64,000 nt of DNA from Brevundimonas lutea (GTDB taxonomy: Bacteria; Pseudomonadota; Alphaproteobacteria; Caulobacterales; Caulobacteraceae). Below the pieces are notes generated by a model. It had not been told where the DNA came from. It saw nothing but the letters and a program-made list of their open reading frames with translations, and searched no databases. Below are positions 37,764-47,718 of the stretch, in pieces. The stretch is taken from positions 248,001 to 312,000 of the forward strand of contig NZ_QUOQ01000005.1 of the NCBI RefSeq assembly GCF_003704105.1, written 5' to 3'. A program made the translations under genes and the position numbers. Each line of letters starts with the position of its first letter. Position 1 is the first letter of the stretch.

Positions 37764-39532
37764 TGGCTCTCACCGGCATTTCCGCGAACCGCCTCGAACT
37801 CCTCTCCATCGCCAATGCGGTGGCCATGGAGAAGAACATCGACAAGGAGATCGTCATCGAGGCGATCGAGGAGGCGATCCAGAAGGGCGCCAAGTCGCGC
37901 TACGGCGCCCATCACGACATCCGCGCCAAGATCGATCCCAAGACCGGCGAGCTGTTCCTGACCCGCCACGTCACCATCGTGGACGACGACTGGCAGCCCG
38001 AGGACGAGCTGGAAGAGTTCAACGACGCCGCCATGGTGCGACTGTCCGACGCCGCCAAGCGCGATCCGGAAGCCGAGGTCGGCAAGGAGTATGTCGAGAC
38101 CCTGCCGCCGTTCGACTTCGGCCGCGTCCAGACCCAGATGGCCCGCCAGGTGGTGACCGGTAAGGTCCGCGAGGCCGAGCGCGCCAATCAGTACGAAGAG
38201 TTCAAGGATCGTGTCGGCGAGATCGTCAACGGCACCGTCAAGCGCGTCGAATACGGCAACACCATCGTCGATCTGGGCCGGGGCGAGGGCGTCATGCGCC
38301 GCGACCAGTCGATCCCGCGCGAGGTGTTCAACATCGGCGACCGCATCCGGACCTACATCTATGACGTCCGCCCGGAGGCCAAGGGCCCGCAGGTCATGCT
38401 GTCGCGCGCCCACCCCGGCTTCATGGCCAAGCTGTTCGCCCAGGAGGTGCCCGAGGTCTATGACGGCGTGATCGAGATCCGCGCCGCCGCCCGCGACAGT
38501 GGCTCGCGCGCCAAGATGGCCGTCCTGTCCAACGACAGCTCGATCGATCCCGTGGGCGCCTGCGTCGGCATGCGCGGCTCGCGCGTCCAGGCCGTGGTCG
38601 CCGAGCTGCAGGGCGAGAAGATCGACATCATTCAGTGGAACCCGGACGAGCCGACGTTCATCGTCAACGCCCTGGCTCCCGCCGAAGTCTCCAAGGTGGT
38701 GCTGGACGAGGAAGCCGGCCGCGTCGAGGTCGTGGTGCCCGACGAGCAGCTGTCGCTGGCCATTGGCCGTCGTGGCCAGAACGTGCGTCTCGCCTCCCAG
38801 CTGACCGGCTGGCAGATCGACATCATCACCGAGGCCCAGGACTCCGAGCGCCGTCAGCGCGAATTCGCCGAGCGGACCCAGCTGTTCCAGGACGCCCTGG
38901 ATGTCGATGAGGTCATTGCCCAGCTGCTGGTCACCGAAGGATTCGCCACGGTCGAGGACCTGGCCTTCGTCGAGCCCTATGAGATTTCCGACATCGAGGG
39001 CTTCGACGAGGACACCGCCGAAGAACTGCAGGCCCGCGCCAACGACTATCTGGCCAAACAGGCCGCCGAGCTGGACGACAAGCGCAAGGAACTGGGCGTC
39101 GAGGACGGCGTCCTGGAAGTGCCGGGCGTCACCCTGCCCATCGCCGTGGCTCTGGGCGAGGGCGGCGTGAAGACAGTCGAGGATCTGGCCGACCTGGCGA
39201 CCGACGAGGTGCGCGGCGGCTACGAGCAGCGCGGCGCCGAGCGGGTCAAGGTTCCGGGCGTGCTGGAAAGCTTCAATCTCAGCCAGGAGGACGCCGAGAT
39301 GCTGATCCTCCAGGCCCGTGTCGCCGCCGGCTGGATCGACGCCTCGGAACTGCCCCAGCCCGAGCCGGAATACGAGGAGGAGGGCTTCGACCCCGAGGAT
39401 CCCGAAGCTGTCTTCGGCGGGCCCCAGGACGACGACGCGCCGAGCGAGCCGGAATCGGCCGAGGGCGCGGACCTCGAACCCGCGGAAACCGAGGTCTTCG
39501 CCGAAGACCTCGAAAAATCCCGCGACGCGTGA
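37763..39532 (+). CDS. nusA: Transcription termination/antitermination protein NusA
   Basis: NusA binds RNA polymerase to control pausing, termination and antitermination. The 589-residue product has the N-terminal domain ([38 protein letters not shown]), S1 ([21 protein letters not shown]), two KH domains ([46 protein letters not shown]), C-terminal helix-hairpin-helix repeats ([36 protein letters not shown]) and a long acidic tail (about 535-589). The start codon overlaps the rimP stop. Confidence 0.97.
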   Translation: MALTGISANRLELLSIANAVAMEKNIDKEIVIEAIEEAIQKGAKSRYGAHHDIRAKIDPKTGELFLTRHVTIVDDDWQPEDELEEFNDAAMVRLSDAAKRDPEAEVGKEYVETLPPFDFGRVQTQMARQVVTGKVREAERANQYEEFKDRVGEIVNGTVKRVEYGNTIVDLGRGEGVMRRDQSIPREVFNIGDRIRTYIYDVRPEAKGPQVMLSRAHPGFMAKLFAQEVPEVYDGVIEIRAAARDSGSRAKMAVLSNDSSIDPVGACVGMRGSRVQAVVAELQGEKIDIIQWNPDEPTFIVNALAPAEVSKVVLDEEAGRVEVVVPDEQLSLAIGRRGQNVRLASQLTGWQIDIITEAQDSERRQREFAERTQLFQDALDVDEVIAQLLVTEGFATVEDLAFVEPYEISDIEGFDEDTAEELQARANDYLAKQAAELDDKRKELGVEDGVLEVPGVTLPIAVALGEGGVKTVEDLADLATDEVRGGYEQRGAERVKVPGVLESFNLSQEDAEMLILQARVAAGWIDASELPQPEPEYEEEGFDPEDPEAVFGGPQDDDAPSEPESAEGADLEPAETEVFAEDLEKSRDA

Positions 39533-39550
39533 TGGAGCCCCTGACCGTCC

Positions 39551-40246
39551 ATGAGCCTCGCGAAAGCGACATCGGAGCGTGAACGCCGCGACCTCGTCAC
39601 CCGCGAGGTCATGGAGGAATCACGCCTGATCCGCTTCGTCGCGGGGCCGGACGGCCAGGTTGTCCCCGATCTGGCTCGCCGCCTGCCCGGTCGCGGCCTG
39701 TGGGTCGCGGCCGACCGCGCCTCGGTCGAGACGGCGGCGAAGAAGGGCTTGTTCGCCCGCGCCGCCAAGGCCCCGCTCAAGGCCGCCCCTGACCTGCCGG
39801 ATACCCTCGATAAGCTCTTGAAAAAGCGCTGCCTCGAGCAGTTGGGCCTTGCCCGACGCGAGGGTGTGCTTATCTCCGGGTTCGAGAAATCCGCCGCCGC
39901 GATCCGCGGTGGTCGGGCGGTCTGGCTGATCGAGGCGTCGGACGGATCGGCCGATGGGCGCGGCAAGCTCCTTGGCCTGGCGCGCCATCAAGTACCGCCC
40001 CCCGGCATCTGCGGGGCGTTTTCCGCCGAAGAATTGGGTTTGGCCCTCGGGCTGGAAAATGTGATACACGCCGTCCTGCTTGCGGGCGGGCGCGCTGATC
40101 GATGGACCGAGGAGGTCCAGAGACTGGCGGGATTTCGAGCGCTCCGACCTGGGAGCTGGGACCAGGCGACGCCCTCGGGCGGCGCCGGCGCCGGCGCCGA
40201 GAGCGGATCAGGAGAGGCCTTGGACGGGCGGGGTTCCGGTTCCTGA
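39551..40246 (+). CDS. YlxR-family RNA-binding protein with a C-terminal L7Ae-like part
   Basis: The 231-residue protein begins with the YlxR/DUF448 domain (TREVMEESRLIRFVAGPDGQVVPDLARRLPGRGLWVAADR) and continues with an L7Ae/YlxQ-like region (CLEQLGLARREGVLISGFEKSAAAIRGGRAVWLIEASDGS), which is fused in alphaproteobacteria. The C-terminus is low-complexity Gly/Ala/Ser. It lies between nusA and infB, its conserved location, and probably binds RNA or RNase P. Confidence 0.9.
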   Translation: MSLAKATSERERRDLVTREVMEESRLIRFVAGPDGQVVPDLARRLPGRGLWVAADRASVETAAKKGLFARAAKAPLKAAPDLPDTLDKLLKKRCLEQLGLARREGVLISGFEKSAAAIRGGRAVWLIEASDGSADGRGKLLGLARHQVPPPGICGAFSAEELGLALGLENVIHAVLLAGGRADRWTEEVQRLAGFRALRPGSWDQATPSGGAGAGAESGSGEALDGRGSGS

Positions 40247-40290
40247 AGGGAATTGGGGCTTTGCGCGTCCGTTTGCGTTTGACGAAGGAA

Positions 40291-40310
40291 CGGCGGGATT
40301 TCTCCCGCCG
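40291..40310 (+). promoter_or_regulatory. Perfect 8-bp hairpin before infB
   Basis: CGGCGGGA and TCCCGCCG pair around TTTC, ending 17 nt before the infB ATG. There is no T-run, so it is not a standard terminator. It may modulate ribosome loading or mRNA processing at infB. Confidence 0.45.
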
Positions 40311-40327
40311 ACAGTAAAAGCGACCGA

Positions 40328-43300
40328 ATGAGCGACGACAAAGACAAGACCGACGACGGCAAGCCGCAGGCCCCCACCGGGACTCCGTCCCAGACTGGGC
40401 CACGTGCGCCGCTGAGCCTGAGGCCGCGCCAGCAGGGAGCGGTCGCGGCCGGCACCGTGCGCCAGAGCTTCAGCCACGGCCGGTCCAAGACCGTGGTGGT
40501 CGAGACGAAGCGCCGCGTAGGCGGGCCCTCGCCGGTCCAGCGCCAGCAGGGCTTCGACGTCGCGCGTCCGCGTCCGCAAGGCCAGTCGGCTCCGGCGCCG
40601 TCGCGGCCCGCCCAGGCCGCGCCGGCCGGCGACGGCGGCTTGTCGTCGAGCGAGCAGGAGGCTCGTCGCCGCGCCATTGAGGCGGCCAACGCCGACCGTG
40701 TGAAGCGCGAAGCCGAGGCCCGGGAAGCTGAAAAGCGCGCCGCCGAGGCCAAGAAGCAGGCCGAGGCCAAGGCCTCCGAGGCCGCCCAGACCGCCGCCAA
40801 GGAGGCCGCCGACGCCCGCGCCGCCGCCGAGCGGGCGCGCGAGCAAGCCGCGGCCCTGGCCGCCGCAGCGCCGGCTCCGGCCCCGACGCGTCGCGCCGCC
40901 GCCAAGCCGGCCGAAACGACCAAGGTCGAGGCTCCGGCGCCGGAGGCTCCCAAGCCCGCCGAACCCGCGCCGCGCCCCGCCGCGCCGAAGCGGCCGGAGG
41001 TCAACTTCGGCCAGCGCGCCCCGCGTCCCGGCCAAGGCAAGAATCCTTATGGTCAGCGCGCTCCCGCCCCGAGTTTCGGCGGACGATCGGTGCGTGAACA
41101 GGCCGCCGGTGGTGGCGAACGCAACTATGTCGAACGTCCCCAGCAGGGCGCGGGCGCAGGGTCCGGCTCGGGTCGCCCGCCCGGCGCCCGTCCGGCCCAG
41201 CCGGTGCGCTATTCGGCCCTTGATCCCCGCCCGGCGCCCGGCGCCCGCGGTCCCGCCGGCGCTCGGCCCGGGCCCGGCGGCCGCGCGGCCCCGAACCAGC
41301 CTCCGGCCCAGCCTGAGGTGGCCCGGCCCAGCCGCGCCGCCTTCGGCCGACCGGCCGGCAGCCGCGCCGAAGAGGATCGTGACAAGCGCTTCTCCGACGC
41401 CGGCAAGGCCGTCAGCCGCACGCGTGGCGAGCCCAAACGCCGCGAAGGCCGCCTGACCATCCAGTCCGTGGCCGGCGACGGCGACACGGCCGAGCGCATG
41501 CGCTCGCTGGCCTCGGTCCGCCGTGCCCGTGAACGCGAGAAGGAAAAGCGCAAGGGTGGCTCCACCGACGCGCCGAACCGTCCGCGCGAGGTGGTCATTC
41601 CCGACACCATCACCGTCGGCGAACTGGCTAACCGCATGGCCATCCGCGGCGCCGATGTCGTCAAGTTCCTGATGCGTCAGGGTTTGATGCTCAAGATCAA
41701 CGACGTGATCGATTCCGACACGGCCGAACTGGTCGCCGACGAGTACGGCATGGCGGTCAAGCGCGTGTCGGAAAGCGACATCGAAACCGGCTTCTTGCAG
41801 GAAGACGACGACACGGGCGCCACGACGTCTCGCGCCCCGGTCGTCGCCATCATGGGTCACGTCGACCATGGCAAGACCAGTCTGCTGGACGCGCTGCGCA
41901 CCACTGACGTGGCGGGCGGCGAGGCCGGTGGCATCACCCAGCACATCGGCGCCTATCAGGTCCGGACCAAGGACGACCAAGCGGTCACCTTCCTCGACAC
42001 CCCGGGTCACGCCGCCTTCTCGGCCATGCGGGCGCGCGGCGCCGACGTGACCGACATCGTGGTGCTGGTCGTGGCCGCCGACGACGGCGTCATGCCCCAG
42101 ACGATCGAGGCCATTCAGCACGCCAAGGCGGCCGAGACCCCGATCATCGTGGCGGTCAACAAGATCGACAAACCCGACGCCGACCCCCAGCGGGTCGTCA
42201 ACGAGCTGCTGCAGTACGAGGTCATTTCCGAAGCTCTGGGCGGCGACACCCAGATCGTGGAAGTGTCGGCCAAGAACCGCACCAATCTCGACGGTCTGAT
42301 CGACGCCATCCTGGTCCAGGCGGAAGTCATGGACCTGCGCGCCAACCCCGACCGCTCGGCCGAGGGCGTGGTCATCGAGGCCAAGCTCGACAAGGGTCGC
42401 GGCCCGGTCGCGACCGTTCTGGTCAAGCGCGGCACGCTGGAGCGCGGTGACATCGTCGTGGCCGGCTCGGCGTGGGGCAAGGTCCGCGCCCTGCTCAACG
42501 AGCGCAACGAACAGGTCAAGGAAGCCGGCCCGGCCATGCCGGTCGAAATCCTCGGCCTGGATGAGGCGCCCAGCCCGGGCGACGTTCTGGCCGTGGTCGA
42601 GAGCGAGGGCCGCGCCCGCGAGCTCACCGAGTATCGCGCCCGCATCAAGCGCGAGCAGACCACCGGCGCCGCCGGTCAGGTGTCCCTGGCCGACATGATG
42701 GCCAAGCTGGGCTCCAAGAAGATCTCGGAACTGCCGGTCGTTATCAAGTCGGACGTCCAGGGCTCGGGCGAGGCCATCCAGGGCTCGCTCGAGAAGATGG
42801 CCACCGACGAGGTTCGCGCCCGGATCATCTATTCCGGCGCGGGCGGCATCACCGAGAGCGACGTCAACCTGGCCAAGTCCGCCGGGGCGCCGATCCTCGG
42901 CTTCAATGTCCGTGCGTCCAAACAGGCCAAGGACCTGGCGGATCGCGAGGGGGTCGAGATCCGCTACTACTCGATCATCTACGACCTCTTGGATGACATC
43001 AAAGGCGTGCTTTCGGGCATGCTTTCGCCGCTTCAACGCGAGACCTTCCTGGGCAATGCTCAGGTTCTGGAGGTGTTCGACATCACCAAGGTCGGCAAGA
43101 TCGCTGGTTGCCGGGTCACCGAGGGCGTGGTCCGCAAGGGCGCGCGCGTCCGCATCATCCGCGAAGATGTTGTGGTGCTCGAACTGGGCACGCTCCAGAC
43201 GCTCAAGCGCTTCAAGGACGAGGTCAACGAGGTGCAGTCGGGCCAGGAGTGCGGCATGCACTTCCAGGGCTTCCAGGACATCAAGCAGGGCGATTACATC

Positions 43301-43342
43301 GAGTGCTTCACCGTCGAGGAAATCAAGCGCACGCTGGACTAG
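40328..43342 (+). CDS. infB: Translation initiation factor IF-2
   Basis: IF-2 delivers initiator tRNA to the 30S subunit and is a GTPase. The 1004-residue product has a disordered N-terminus of about 410 residues, rich in Ala, Pro, Arg and coiled-coil EAR/KAA segments. An IF2-N/associated region follows ([28 protein letters not shown], about 420-500). The G domain has [12 protein letters not shown] near residue 508, DTPGHAAF and NKIDKPDA, followed by the beta-barrel and C-terminal fMet-tRNA binding domains. The long N-terminal extension is usual in Caulobacterales. Confidence 0.98.
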   Translation: MSDDKDKTDDGKPQAPTGTPSQTGPRAPLSLRPRQQGAVAAGTVRQSFSHGRSKTVVVETKRRVGGPSPVQRQQGFDVARPRPQGQSAPAPSRPAQAAPAGDGGLSSSEQEARRRAIEAANADRVKREAEAREAEKRAAEAKKQAEAKASEAAQTAAKEAADARAAAERAREQAAALAAAAPAPAPTRRAAAKPAETTKVEAPAPEAPKPAEPAPRPAAPKRPEVNFGQRAPRPGQGKNPYGQRAPAPSFGGRSVREQAAGGGERNYVERPQQGAGAGSGSGRPPGARPAQPVRYSALDPRPAPGARGPAGARPGPGGRAAPNQPPAQPEVARPSRAAFGRPAGSRAEEDRDKRFSDAGKAVSRTRGEPKRREGRLTIQSVAGDGDTAERMRSLASVRRAREREKEKRKGGSTDAPNRPREVVIPDTITVGELANRMAIRGADVVKFLMRQGLMLKINDVIDSDTAELVADEYGMAVKRVSESDIETGFLQEDDDTGATTSRAPVVAIMGHVDHGKTSLLDALRTTDVAGGEAGGITQHIGAYQVRTKDDQAVTFLDTPGHAAFSAMRARGADVTDIVVLVVAADDGVMPQTIEAIQHAKAAETPIIVAVNKIDKPDADPQRVVNELLQYEVISEALGGDTQIVEVSAKNRTNLDGLIDAILVQAEVMDLRANPDRSAEGVVIEAKLDKGRGPVATVLVKRGTLERGDIVVAGSAWGKVRALLNERNEQVKEAGPAMPVEILGLDEAPSPGDVLAVVESEGRARELTEYRARIKREQTTGAAGQVSLADMMAKLGSKKISELPVVIKSDVQGSGEAIQGSLEKMATDEVRARIIYSGAGGITESDVNLAKSAGAPILGFNVRASKQAKDLADREGVEIRYYSIIYDLLDDIKGVLSGMLSPLQRETFLGNAQVLEVFDITKVGKIAGCRVTEGVVRKGARVRIIREDVVVLELGTLQTLKRFKDEVNEVQSGQECGMHFQGFQDIKQGDYIECFTVEEIKRTLD

Positions 43343-43842
43343 CGGTCGGACTGGCGATCGGCGCGGCCGCCCTGGCCACGCCGGCCGCCGCCGACGTCCG
43401 GTTCATCGCCTTCGATCCGGCCAACGATCTCACGCGGTCGTTGACCCAGGGTGTGACGCTGGAGGTCGATCGCGGCTGGTTCGGCCGCGTCGATGTCCGG
43501 CGCCTCTATTCCACCGGCTCGCGCGGATCGGCCGGTCTGGACAAGGCCGCCAATGCCCAGGCACGCGCGGTGCTTCCGACCGGCTCCTCCGAGAGCGACA
43601 GCTACCAGATTGAAACCGAGGGTGACGGACGCGCCCTGGCTAACGCCCTGTGTCCCGGTTCGACCGAGACCTGGCTGGTCATGGGCAAGCCCCGTCTGGC
43701 CCGCCCGCTGACCGTCCACGCCGTGGGCCGCTGGTCGGACGGCCAGTGGCGGCATTGCGCCCGTCTCAGCTATCAGTTCCGGGGTGAGTGGGCCGAGCCG
43801 CCGCGGGACGGCCCGGCCGACAGCACGCCTCCCGGGCGATAG
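43303..43842 (+). CDS. Secreted protein of unknown function, start uncertain
   Basis: The frame has a signal-peptide-like stretch ([18 protein letters not shown]) followed by a soluble beta-rich domain ([43 protein letters not shown] to [12 protein letters not shown]) with two Cys. No ATG precedes the signal peptide in frame. The nearest start is GTG 43303, inside the last 40 nt of infB, which would give 179 residues. It is therefore probably coupled to infB. It occupies the place where rbfA often follows infB; it is not rbfA. Confidence 0.6.
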   Translation: MLHRRGNQAHAGLAVGLAIGAAALATPAAADVRFIAFDPANDLTRSLTQGVTLEVDRGWFGRVDVRRLYSTGSRGSAGLDKAANAQARAVLPTGSSESDSYQIETEGDGRALANALCPGSTETWLVMGKPRLARPLTVHAVGRWSDGQWRHCARLSYQFRGEWAEPPRDGPADSTPPGR

Positions 43843-43881
43843 GGCTTTGCGTCCGGTCGAGCCCGGCCTAGCCTCTCGCGC

Positions 43882-44442
43882 ATGACGGCCGAGCGTCCCC
43901 TCCTTCCCAACCTGATCGGCGGACTCCTGCTGCTCGCGGCCCTGACGGTCGCGGCTGTGGGCGGCCTTTTGGCGCGCGACCCTGACCTGTTCTCCGGCCT
44001 GGCCTTGCCCTCCCTGCCCAAGGTCGAGGCGCCCGCGATCCTGGACACCCGCCGCACCACGGGGCCGGACGGACTGACGCAAGGGCTCTTCCGGCCGGAA
44101 GGTGAGGGCCCGGTCCTGACCTTCGACGCCGCCGGAGTCGCCTGGGGTGACGCCGAGCCCTTCCGCACCGCGCCGCATCGGATCCTGACGGGAGACGATC
44201 GCTGGAACGGTCAGGGCGGCCGGCTGTCGGGCCTGTTCGACATCCCCCGCGACGCTCAGGTGGAACTGCGTCGCATCACCGAGGGCGAGGCGCCCGCCTG
44301 CGCCGACGGCGCTCCCGGCCGCTGGCTGGCGGTGTCGCATGAAGGCCCGACCGTGGTTGTCGCCGTCTTTTCGGGAGAACAACCACCCGGGCCCGAGGGA
44401 TCGCCCGCGCGGCTATGCGCACTCGCTCGCGTCCAGCGATGA
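43882..44442 (+). CDS. Single-pass membrane protein, unknown function
   Basis: The 186-residue protein has one N-terminal transmembrane helix (LIGGLLLLAALTVAAVGGLLA, about 10-30) and a periplasmic domain (LSLPKVEAPAILDTRRTTG to the C-terminus) with two Cys. No family is recognised. Its end overlaps the DUF2459 gene start as ATGA, linking it to that gene and probably to the kinase-like gene beyond. Confidence 0.7.
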   Translation: MTAERPLLPNLIGGLLLLAALTVAAVGGLLARDPDLFSGLALPSLPKVEAPAILDTRRTTGPDGLTQGLFRPEGEGPVLTFDAAGVAWGDAEPFRTAPHRILTGDDRWNGQGGRLSGLFDIPRDAQVELRRITEGEAPACADGAPGRWLAVSHEGPTVVVAVFSGEQPPGPEGSPARLCALARVQR

Positions 44443-45101
44443 GGGTTGTCGGCCTGCTCTTGGCCGCGCTGCTCGGCGTGGTCGCGGCCCTGTGGACCTG
44501 GACGCGATCCGGGGACCTTGATCTCGCGCCTGTCGCGGCCGACCGGCCCGGCGTCACCCTGCACATCCTCGACAACGGCTTTCACACCGACCTGGCCGTG
44601 CCCCGTCGGGCGTTGGAGGCGCGGGACGGCCCCCTGGCCGAGGCGGTGCGCGCTCTGCCGCCCGGTGAGTGGATACTGGTCGGCTGGGGCGACGCCCGCT
44701 TCTATGTCGACACGACCCCGATCCACACCCGACTGCCGGACGGCGCCCGCGCCTTTTTTTGGCCTGGCAACGCCTCGGTCGTCATGCTCGACCCCGACCC
44801 ACGCGACCCCGCGCGCATTCCGGCCGCGGAGGGGCGCGCCGAGGTGCGGGTCGGCCCCGAAGGCTTCGACCGTCTCGCCGATCGCGTCGAGGCCTCTCTC
44901 GCCCCCGGCCCCGAGATCGGCGCCCGCCGACCCGGCGACGACATGGTCTTTCTGAAAAGCACCGAGACCTTCTGGATCGGCCATCTGTGCAACCACTGGA
45001 CGGCCGAGGTGCTGAGCGCCGGCGGTGTGGCGGTGCGACCGCTCCGCTCGGTCACCTCCGGCGAGGTCATGCGCGCGGTCGAGGCGGCCGATGCCGGATG
45101 A
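44439..45101 (+). CDS. DUF2459 (TIGR02117-type) exported protein
   Basis: The 220-residue protein has a signal anchor (VVGLLLAALLGVVAALWTW), then the DUF2459 signature elements: HILDNGFHTDLAVP, EWILVGWGDARFYVDT, FFWPGNASVVML and FWIGHLCNHWTAEVLSAGGV. The conserved His, Trp and Cys residues suggest an enzyme or a metal-binding role, but the family is uncharacterised. The ATG at 44439 is chosen (ATGA overlap with the upstream gene). The stop overlaps the kinase-like gene by 11 bp. Confidence 0.85.
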   Translation: MRVVGLLLAALLGVVAALWTWTRSGDLDLAPVAADRPGVTLHILDNGFHTDLAVPRRALEARDGPLAEAVRALPPGEWILVGWGDARFYVDTTPIHTRLPDGARAFFWPGNASVVMLDPDPRDPARIPAAEGRAEVRVGPEGFDRLADRVEASLAPGPEIGARRPGDDMVFLKSTETFWIGHLCNHWTAEVLSAGGVAVRPLRSVTSGEVMRAVEAADAG

Positions 45102-46053
45102 CGCCGCCCGCGACCTCGCCGACCGGCTGATCCGTTCGCGGCGGCCCGACGGTGTGCGTACAGCCCTGCTCCACGCCGGACGCGACGGCGCCAAAGTCCT
45201 CATGCATCAGGATGTCCGCTCCGGCGCCCGTCTTGTGGACAAGCGTATCGGACGTTTAGCCGCCGCCCGCCACGCGTCCGGCGAGGCCTTCTTCCACCGC
45301 CATGTCGCGGGCCATTTAAGCGACGGCCTGTTGTCACCCTATGTCCACTGCGTTCAGGACAATGTTTGGGGCGCCCGGCTGCTGCTCGACTACATCGATC
45401 ACAGCCACTGGAATCTGTTCCGCCAGGCCGGCGAGCTGGCCGCCGCCGTCGCTACGTCCGAGGCCGAAATGTCGGCTCGTCTGGCAGAGCTCCAGCCGCG
45501 CCATGCCGCCCGTCTCGCCCTGATGAGCCCCCTCCGACGCCCGGCCCGAACCCGCCCCCGCGGCGGCTGGCCGAAGCGCCTGGGCTTCGTCGCACGGCTC
45601 GCCGCCGAACACGGTCTGACCGGTCCGGACGCCCGCCGTCGTTGGACCACAGGGCTGAGCCGTCTTGAGCGCGGCCTTGTCGACTTGCCCATGACCTTCG
45701 CCAACTGTGACCTGATTAAGCCGAACCTGCGTTTCACGGGAAACCGCTTCGTCGCCCTCGACTGGGGCGCGGCGGCGGTCATGCCGCGGGGACACGATAT
45801 CGGCGTCCTGCTGGCCGCCTTGCTCAGATACGACGACCGCTTCGTATTCCGGCACTGCGAGGCGCGGGCCCGCGAGGCGGCCGCGCTGTCGGGCGACCGC
45901 GAGGCCGCCGCCCGCTATGGCTTTCTAATCCACGCCCTCGACCATCTGGCCGGACCGCTGTTCGCGGAAGGCATTGCCAATCCGGCCCGTCGCGACCTCG
46001 CCCTGGACAAGCTCGGGATCGTGGTCGCGCGCCTCGACGCGGTCGGGGATTAG
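45091..46053 (+). CDS. APH/choline-kinase-fold phosphotransferase-like protein
   Basis: The 320-residue protein has the aminoglycoside/choline-kinase layout: an N-lobe with KVLMHQDVRSGARLVDKRIGRL, a middle helical region and the C-lobe with MTFANCDLIKPNLRF and FVALDWGAAAVMPRGHDIGVLLA. The last is the DxD-type metal-binding loop. In the catalytic loop the usual HGD is NCD, keeping the Asp. The substrate is unknown. Its ATG lies 11 bp inside the DUF2459 gene, so the three genes from 43882 form an overlapping operon. It is convergent with ahpD, overlapping by 4 bp. Confidence 0.72.
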   Translation: MPDDAARDLADRLIRSRRPDGVRTALLHAGRDGAKVLMHQDVRSGARLVDKRIGRLAAARHASGEAFFHRHVAGHLSDGLLSPYVHCVQDNVWGARLLLDYIDHSHWNLFRQAGELAAAVATSEAEMSARLAELQPRHAARLALMSPLRRPARTRPRGGWPKRLGFVARLAAEHGLTGPDARRRWTTGLSRLERGLVDLPMTFANCDLIKPNLRFTGNRFVALDWGAAAVMPRGHDIGVLLAALLRYDDRFVFRHCEARAREAAALSGDREAAARYGFLIHALDHLAGPLFAEGIANPARRDLALDKLGIVVARLDAVGD

Positions 46054-46583
46054 CCCCGCCGCGCGGCTTCTCCGGCGACCACGCGGCTGACGGCGTTGAC
46101 CACGGCCGCGATCCGCAAGGCCGCCTGAACCTGAACATTGGTCGCGCCGTGCTTGCGCAGTTCGGCCTCGTGGGCGTCCAGACAGGCGCCGCAGCCGTTG
46201 ATGGCCGAGACAGCCGTGGACCACAGCTCGAAATCGACCTTGTCGACGCCCGGGTTGGCGATGACGTTCATGCGAAGCCGGGCCGGCAGAGTGCGGTATT
46301 CCTGATTGTGCATCAGGTGGAGCGACCGATAGTAGATGTTGTTCATGCCCATGACGGCGGCCGCGGCGCGAGCTGCGTCGGCGGCGGTCTCGTCCAGGTG
46401 CGGGGCGGCGGCGGCCTCGATCTGACGGATCACCTCGGGCGTTCCGACCGCGTGGGCGCTGGCCAGAAAGGTCCCCCACTTCTGCGCCTCGTTCAGCGCC
46501 GTGTCGGTCGCCAGGGACGACAGGTTCAGCGAGATGTCCTTGGCGTAGGACGGGATCAGGTCGCGCAGGGCGTCAACGGACAT
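46050..46583 (-). CDS. ahpD: Alkyl hydroperoxide reductase AhpD
   Basis: AhpD is the helical thioredoxin-like reductant of AhpC. The 177-residue product has the catalytic CxxC in INGCGACLDAHEAELRKHG, with the conserved Glu (FELWSTAVSA) and His residues of the proton-relay system. It lies downstream of ahpC on the same strand, separated by 207 bp that include a terminator-like hairpin. It may therefore have its own promoter. Confidence 0.95.
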   Translation of the reverse strand: MSVDALRDLIPSYAKDISLNLSSLATDTALNEAQKWGTFLASAHAVGTPEVIRQIEAAAAPHLDETAADAARAAAAVMGMNNIYYRSLHLMHNQEYRTLPARLRMNVIANPGVDKVDFELWSTAVSAINGCGACLDAHEAELRKHGATNVQVQAALRIAAVVNAVSRVVAGEAARRG

Positions 46584-46737
46584 CTTTGGTTTCCCTTCGG
46601 GAGGCGGCTATCGCTTACGACGCGGTCGCTTGCTGCTTGAGCCGCAGGCAGGCCTAGGATTTGGGATATCAGGCGCGGGCGCTCAAGTCGCGAGGCTCCG
46701 CAAGCCGAGCATAGCGGCCATAAGTGAAGCACGCAGT

Positions 46738-46766
46738 GAAAAGGCGGCGACATGAAAGCCGCCGCC
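46738..46766 (-). terminator. Terminator downstream of ahpC
   Basis: Read on the minus strand, GGCGGCG and CGCCGCC (46760-46766 with 46743-46749) form a 7-bp stem followed by TTTTC. It lies 24 nt after the ahpC stop codon, so most ahpC transcripts would end before ahpD. Confidence 0.7.
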
Positions 46767-46790
46767 CTTTCTAGGCTCATTCGCCGCTTT

Positions 46791-47345
46791 TTAGGCAGCG
46801 AGCACTTCGCCGCCGACAGGGCGGTTGCAGGCGCACAGCTCGTCGGTCTGCAGGGCGTCGACCACCCGCAGGGTGTCGGCCGGCGCGCGTCCGACGTTCA
46901 GGTTGGTGACATAGACGTGCTGGATGACGTTGTGCGGATCGACCACGAAGGTGGCGCGGAGGGCCACGCCCTCTTCCTCGTCCATGATCCCCAGGGCCCG
47001 GGCCAGCTTGCCGCCGTTGTCGGCGAACTGCCAGATCGGCAGCTTGTTCAGGTCGGCATGGTCACGACGCCAGGCCAGCTTGGTGAACTCGTTGTCGGTC
47101 GAGCCGCCCAGCACCACGGTGTCACGGTCCTCGAACTCGCGGCCCAGGCGCGCGAACTCGGCGATCTCGGTCGGGCAAACGAAGGTGAAGTCCTTGGGAT
47201 AGAAGAAGATCACCTTCCACTTGCCGGGGAAACTGTCTTTGGTGATCGGCTCAAAAGCCGAGACGCCGTTCTCTTCGTGGGCGTTGAAGCCCGGCTTCAC
47301 GCCGGTGATCTTGAAATCGGGAAGGGTTTGGCCGACGCCCAACAT
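46791..47345 (-). CDS. ahpC: Peroxiredoxin AhpC (three-Cys type)
   Basis: AhpC reduces hydrogen and organic peroxides. The 184-residue product has the peroxidatic Cys in KDFTFVCPTEI and the C-terminal pair CAC in TDELCACNRP, the arrangement of mycobacterial AhpC that is recycled by AhpD. The ATG at 47345 is chosen because GGAG lies 6 nt upstream; an upstream ATG at 47357 has no ribosome site. Two tandem 16-bp imperfect palindromes lie upstream. Together with ahpD it forms a complete peroxide-reducing system. Confidence 0.95.
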   Translation of the reverse strand: MLGVGQTLPDFKITGVKPGFNAHEENGVSAFEPITKDSFPGKWKVIFFYPKDFTFVCPTEIAEFARLGREFEDRDTVVLGGSTDNEFTKLAWRRDHADLNKLPIWQFADNGGKLARALGIMDEEEGVALRATFVVDPHNVIQHVYVTNLNVGRAPADTLRVVDALQTDELCACNRPVGGEVLAA

Positions 47346-47415
47346 GGCGAACTCCATCAGGTCTGAATGAGAATCGGCGACGCGGGGGAGCGCGTCGCCG
47401 TGTCCCGGAAATGGC

Positions 47416-47431
47416 TTCTCGCACCTGCGAA
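47416..47431. promoter_or_regulatory. Imperfect palindrome, copy 1, upstream of ahpC
   Basis: TTCTCGCACCTGCGAA lies 71 nt upstream of the ahpC ATG and differs at two positions from a second copy 28 bp away. Its arms are CGCA/TGCG. On the minus strand a TTGACT -35-like hexamer sits just before it, so it overlaps the likely ahpC promoter. Confidence 0.5.
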
Positions 47432-47443
47432 GTCAAATTGATC

Positions 47444-47459
47444 TTCTCGCATGTGCGAA
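47444..47459. promoter_or_regulatory. Imperfect palindrome, copy 2, upstream of ahpC
   Basis: TTCTCGCATGTGCGAA matches copy 1 at 14 of 16 positions. It includes TCGCA-TG-TGCGA, a 5-bp inverted repeat with a 2-bp centre. Two equally oriented copies suggest cooperative binding of a regulator to the intergenic region shared by ahpC and rpmJ. Confidence 0.5.
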
Positions 47460-47592
47460 TAGGCTGGAGTTATGCTTAGCGTGGGCGTGGACGGGATTGT
47501 TGACAGGTTGGGACCATCCCCCTATACCCCGCGCCTTCTCCGCCGTGGGTCCGCCCGCGGCGGTTCTGTTTCGGCGCCCAAGGATTAAGACC

Positions 47593-47718
47593 ATGAAGGT
47601 CCGCAGCTCGCTCAAGTCGCTCAAGACCCGCCACCGGGACTGCAAGATCGTGCGCCGCAAGGGCGTGGTCTACGTGATCAACAAGACCGACCCGCGCTTC
47701 AAGGCCAAGCAGGGCTGA
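47593..47718 (+). CDS. rpmJ: 50S ribosomal protein L36
   Basis: The 41-residue protein has the L36 sequence [45 protein letters not shown] core. It has only one Cys (no zinc-ribbon set), so this is the zinc-independent (C-minus) form. It lies alone, away from the main ribosomal operons, as in other alphaproteobacteria. Confidence 0.94.
   Translation: MKVRSSLKSLKTRHRDCKIVRRKGVVYVINKTDPRFKAKQG

Noticed and set aside
40208..43261. 1017-codon open frame opposite infB
   Set aside because: Produced by codon bias in infB; repetitive composition without a recognisable fold.
46556..46780. Small open frame between ahpC and ahpD
   Set aside because: Overlaps the ahpC terminator and the ahpD ribosome site; no ribosome site of its own or recognisable pattern.
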